This document shows positions 7,697-8,156 of a stretch of DNA of 8,156 nucleotides, piece by piece (the stretch's first letter is position 1; each line of letters opens with the position of its first letter). The stretch comes from CAZLLV01 sp964560325. Its GTDB lineage: Bacteria > Acidobacteriota > Thermoanaerobaculia > Multivoradales > DATKCC01. Below the pieces are notes generated by a model. It was given only the letters and a program-made list of their open reading frames with translations, did no database searches and had not been told where the DNA came from. A program made the position numbers and the translations under genes. The stretch covers positions 1-8,156 of the forward strand of contig CAZLLV010000281.1 of the NCBI GenBank assembly GCA_964560325.1. Direction: 5' to 3'.

Positions 7697-7720
7697 GCGC
7701 CTTATCCCCCCCGACGGGCC

Positions 7721-7759
7721 GGAGCCAGGGGCTCCCGCCCGGGCGTCGGCTCCCGAGCC
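7721..7759. repeat. Cluster of short inverted repeats
   Basis: Three small palindromic elements lie within 40 nt: GGAGCC(7721-7726)/GGCTCC(7730-7735) with a 3-nt loop; the palindrome GCCCGGGC (7737-7744); and GGCTC(7748-7752)/GAGCC(7755-7759) with a 2-nt gap. The GGCTCC sequence recurs in the first and third, so alternative pairings are possible. No T-run follows on either strand, so they do not make a standard intrinsic terminator. They lie upstream of the Pho-box-like array relative to ppk. Their role is unknown, and chance is plausible at this base composition. Confidence 0.35.
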
Positions 7760-8119
7760 CGCATGGGGCGGGGGTGGTGGGCGGGAGGCCGGTGGCTTGG
7801 CAGGGGTGCTCGTGCACTGTCACCGCCGCGACCCTGGTCGGGCTGTTCCGGGCGGTTTCGGAGCCTCTTGGTGTTCGGCCGCTGGTGGCTTCGGTCGGCG
7901 TTCGTCTTCCCGGGCGCGGTGGAGCGGGCGCGTCCGCCGAGCGACCCGGTTCGGGACCCCTGGCTCCGGCCCTCCCCCCCGCCCCGTCCTTTTCGGCGTT
8001 GGGGGTTCTCGCACGCACGGCGGCCGTGGTGAACCGACCCCTTCGCCCACCTCATCCCCCACGACCCCACTGCACGGTGACGGCGAGCGGGCGGGGCGGG
8101 GTCCCCTCCGGCGGGCGTT

Positions 8120-8135
8120 GAGCGGCCGGCCGCTC
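8120..8135. repeat. Perfect 16-bp palindrome
   Basis: GAGCGGCCGGCCGCTC is its own reverse complement over 16 bp. It could be a dimeric regulator's operator or a small cruciform. At about 75% G+C, roughly one perfect 16-bp palindrome is expected by chance in a window of this size, so the support for function is weak. It lies near the right edge, where any downstream gene cannot be seen. Confidence 0.3.
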
Positions 8136-8156
8136 TCGGTCTGGGCGGGGTGCACC

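Larger units (their letters stand above)
7697..8156. other. Non-coding stretch, no gene recognised
   Basis: Together with 7605-7696 this makes about 550 nt without a supportable gene, in a window whose other gaps are 57 nt, 25 nt and a 17-nt overlap. Open frames exist on both strands, but their translations are Arg/Pro/Gly-rich with no domain motif. Over about 7842-8080, two of the three plus-strand frames have roughly a third of codons ending in A/T, unlike the real genes nearby. I checked for tRNA T-arm motifs, tmRNA, RNase P and riboswitch signatures by eye and saw none. The stretch probably holds the promoter and leader of ppk-ppx and the regulatory region of a gene beyond the right edge. 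Confidence 0.6.

Noticed and set aside
7817..7823. Isolated CTGTCAC heptamer
   Set aside because: It matches a Pho-box half but has no partner 11 nt away on either side, so it is likely chance.
7946..7966. GGTTCGGGACC-like sequence resembling a tRNA T-arm
   Set aside because: The five-base-pair stem does not form around the loop, the conserved A of the T loop is absent, and no acceptor or anticodon arm is found upstream.
7622..8032. 136-codon plus-strand open frame in the non-coding stretch
   Set aside because: It has the best G/C third-position share of the three frames in part of its length, but the product is Arg/Trp/Pro/Gly-rich, has no motif, and its start lies in the ppk leader.
7811..8085. 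Two TGCAC/GTCACCG-like segments in inverted orientation about 250 nt apart
   Set aside because: The shared core is only 8 of 9 bases and the flanks differ; too weak for a repeat pair or element ends.
7671..8155. Minus-strand open frames of 111-122 codons upstream of ppk
   Set aside because: They overlap one another in different frames, are Arg/Pro/Gly-rich and show no domain or credible ribosome site.

Overview
This is a GC-rich (very roughly 70% or more), tightly packed bacterial chromosomal window. It holds four protein-coding genes and one long non-coding stretch. The genes use almost only G/C-ending codons. That base composition, a DPP4-like S9 peptidase, a hybrid histidine kinase and a ppk-ppx operon would fit a high-GC environmental lineage such as Acidobacteriota, a deltaproteobacterium-like group or a similar phylum. 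No marker in the window fixes the taxon, so this is a weak inference.

Layout. Positions 1-1626 (+) carry the 3' part of an S9 family (prolyl oligopeptidase / dipeptidyl-peptidase IV-like) serine peptidase; its start lies before the window. After 57 nt, 1684-3885 (+) encodes a membrane-bound hybrid histidine kinase: three N-terminal membrane helices, an extracytoplasmic sensor region, a fourth helix, HisKA, HATPase and a C-terminal receiver. Only 25 nt separate it from a convergent pair on the minus strand. In transcription order this pair is polyphosphate kinase (ppk1, 7604-5427) and an exopolyphosphatase / pppGpp phosphatase family protein (ppx/gppA, 5443-3911). The two overlap by 17 nt and are very probably translated from one mRNA. 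Positions 7605-8156 contain no gene I can support.

How the genes work together. Ppk1 builds polyphosphate from ATP and Ppx removes terminal phosphates, so the pair sets the cell's polyphosphate level. The most notable signal is in the non-coding stretch, 64-92 nt upstream of the ppk start. It is a run of three TGTC(A/G)C units spaced exactly 11 nt apart, the geometry and near-consensus of a PhoB/PhoP-type Pho box. This suggests phosphate-starvation control of the polyphosphate operon. However, the repeats read on the strand opposite to ppk, so they may instead serve a rightward gene beyond the window, or act by repression. The peptidase and the kinase have no evident functional link to polyphosphate. 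I found no CRISPR array, mobile element, tRNA or rRNA, and nothing that amounts to a clearly new multi-gene system.
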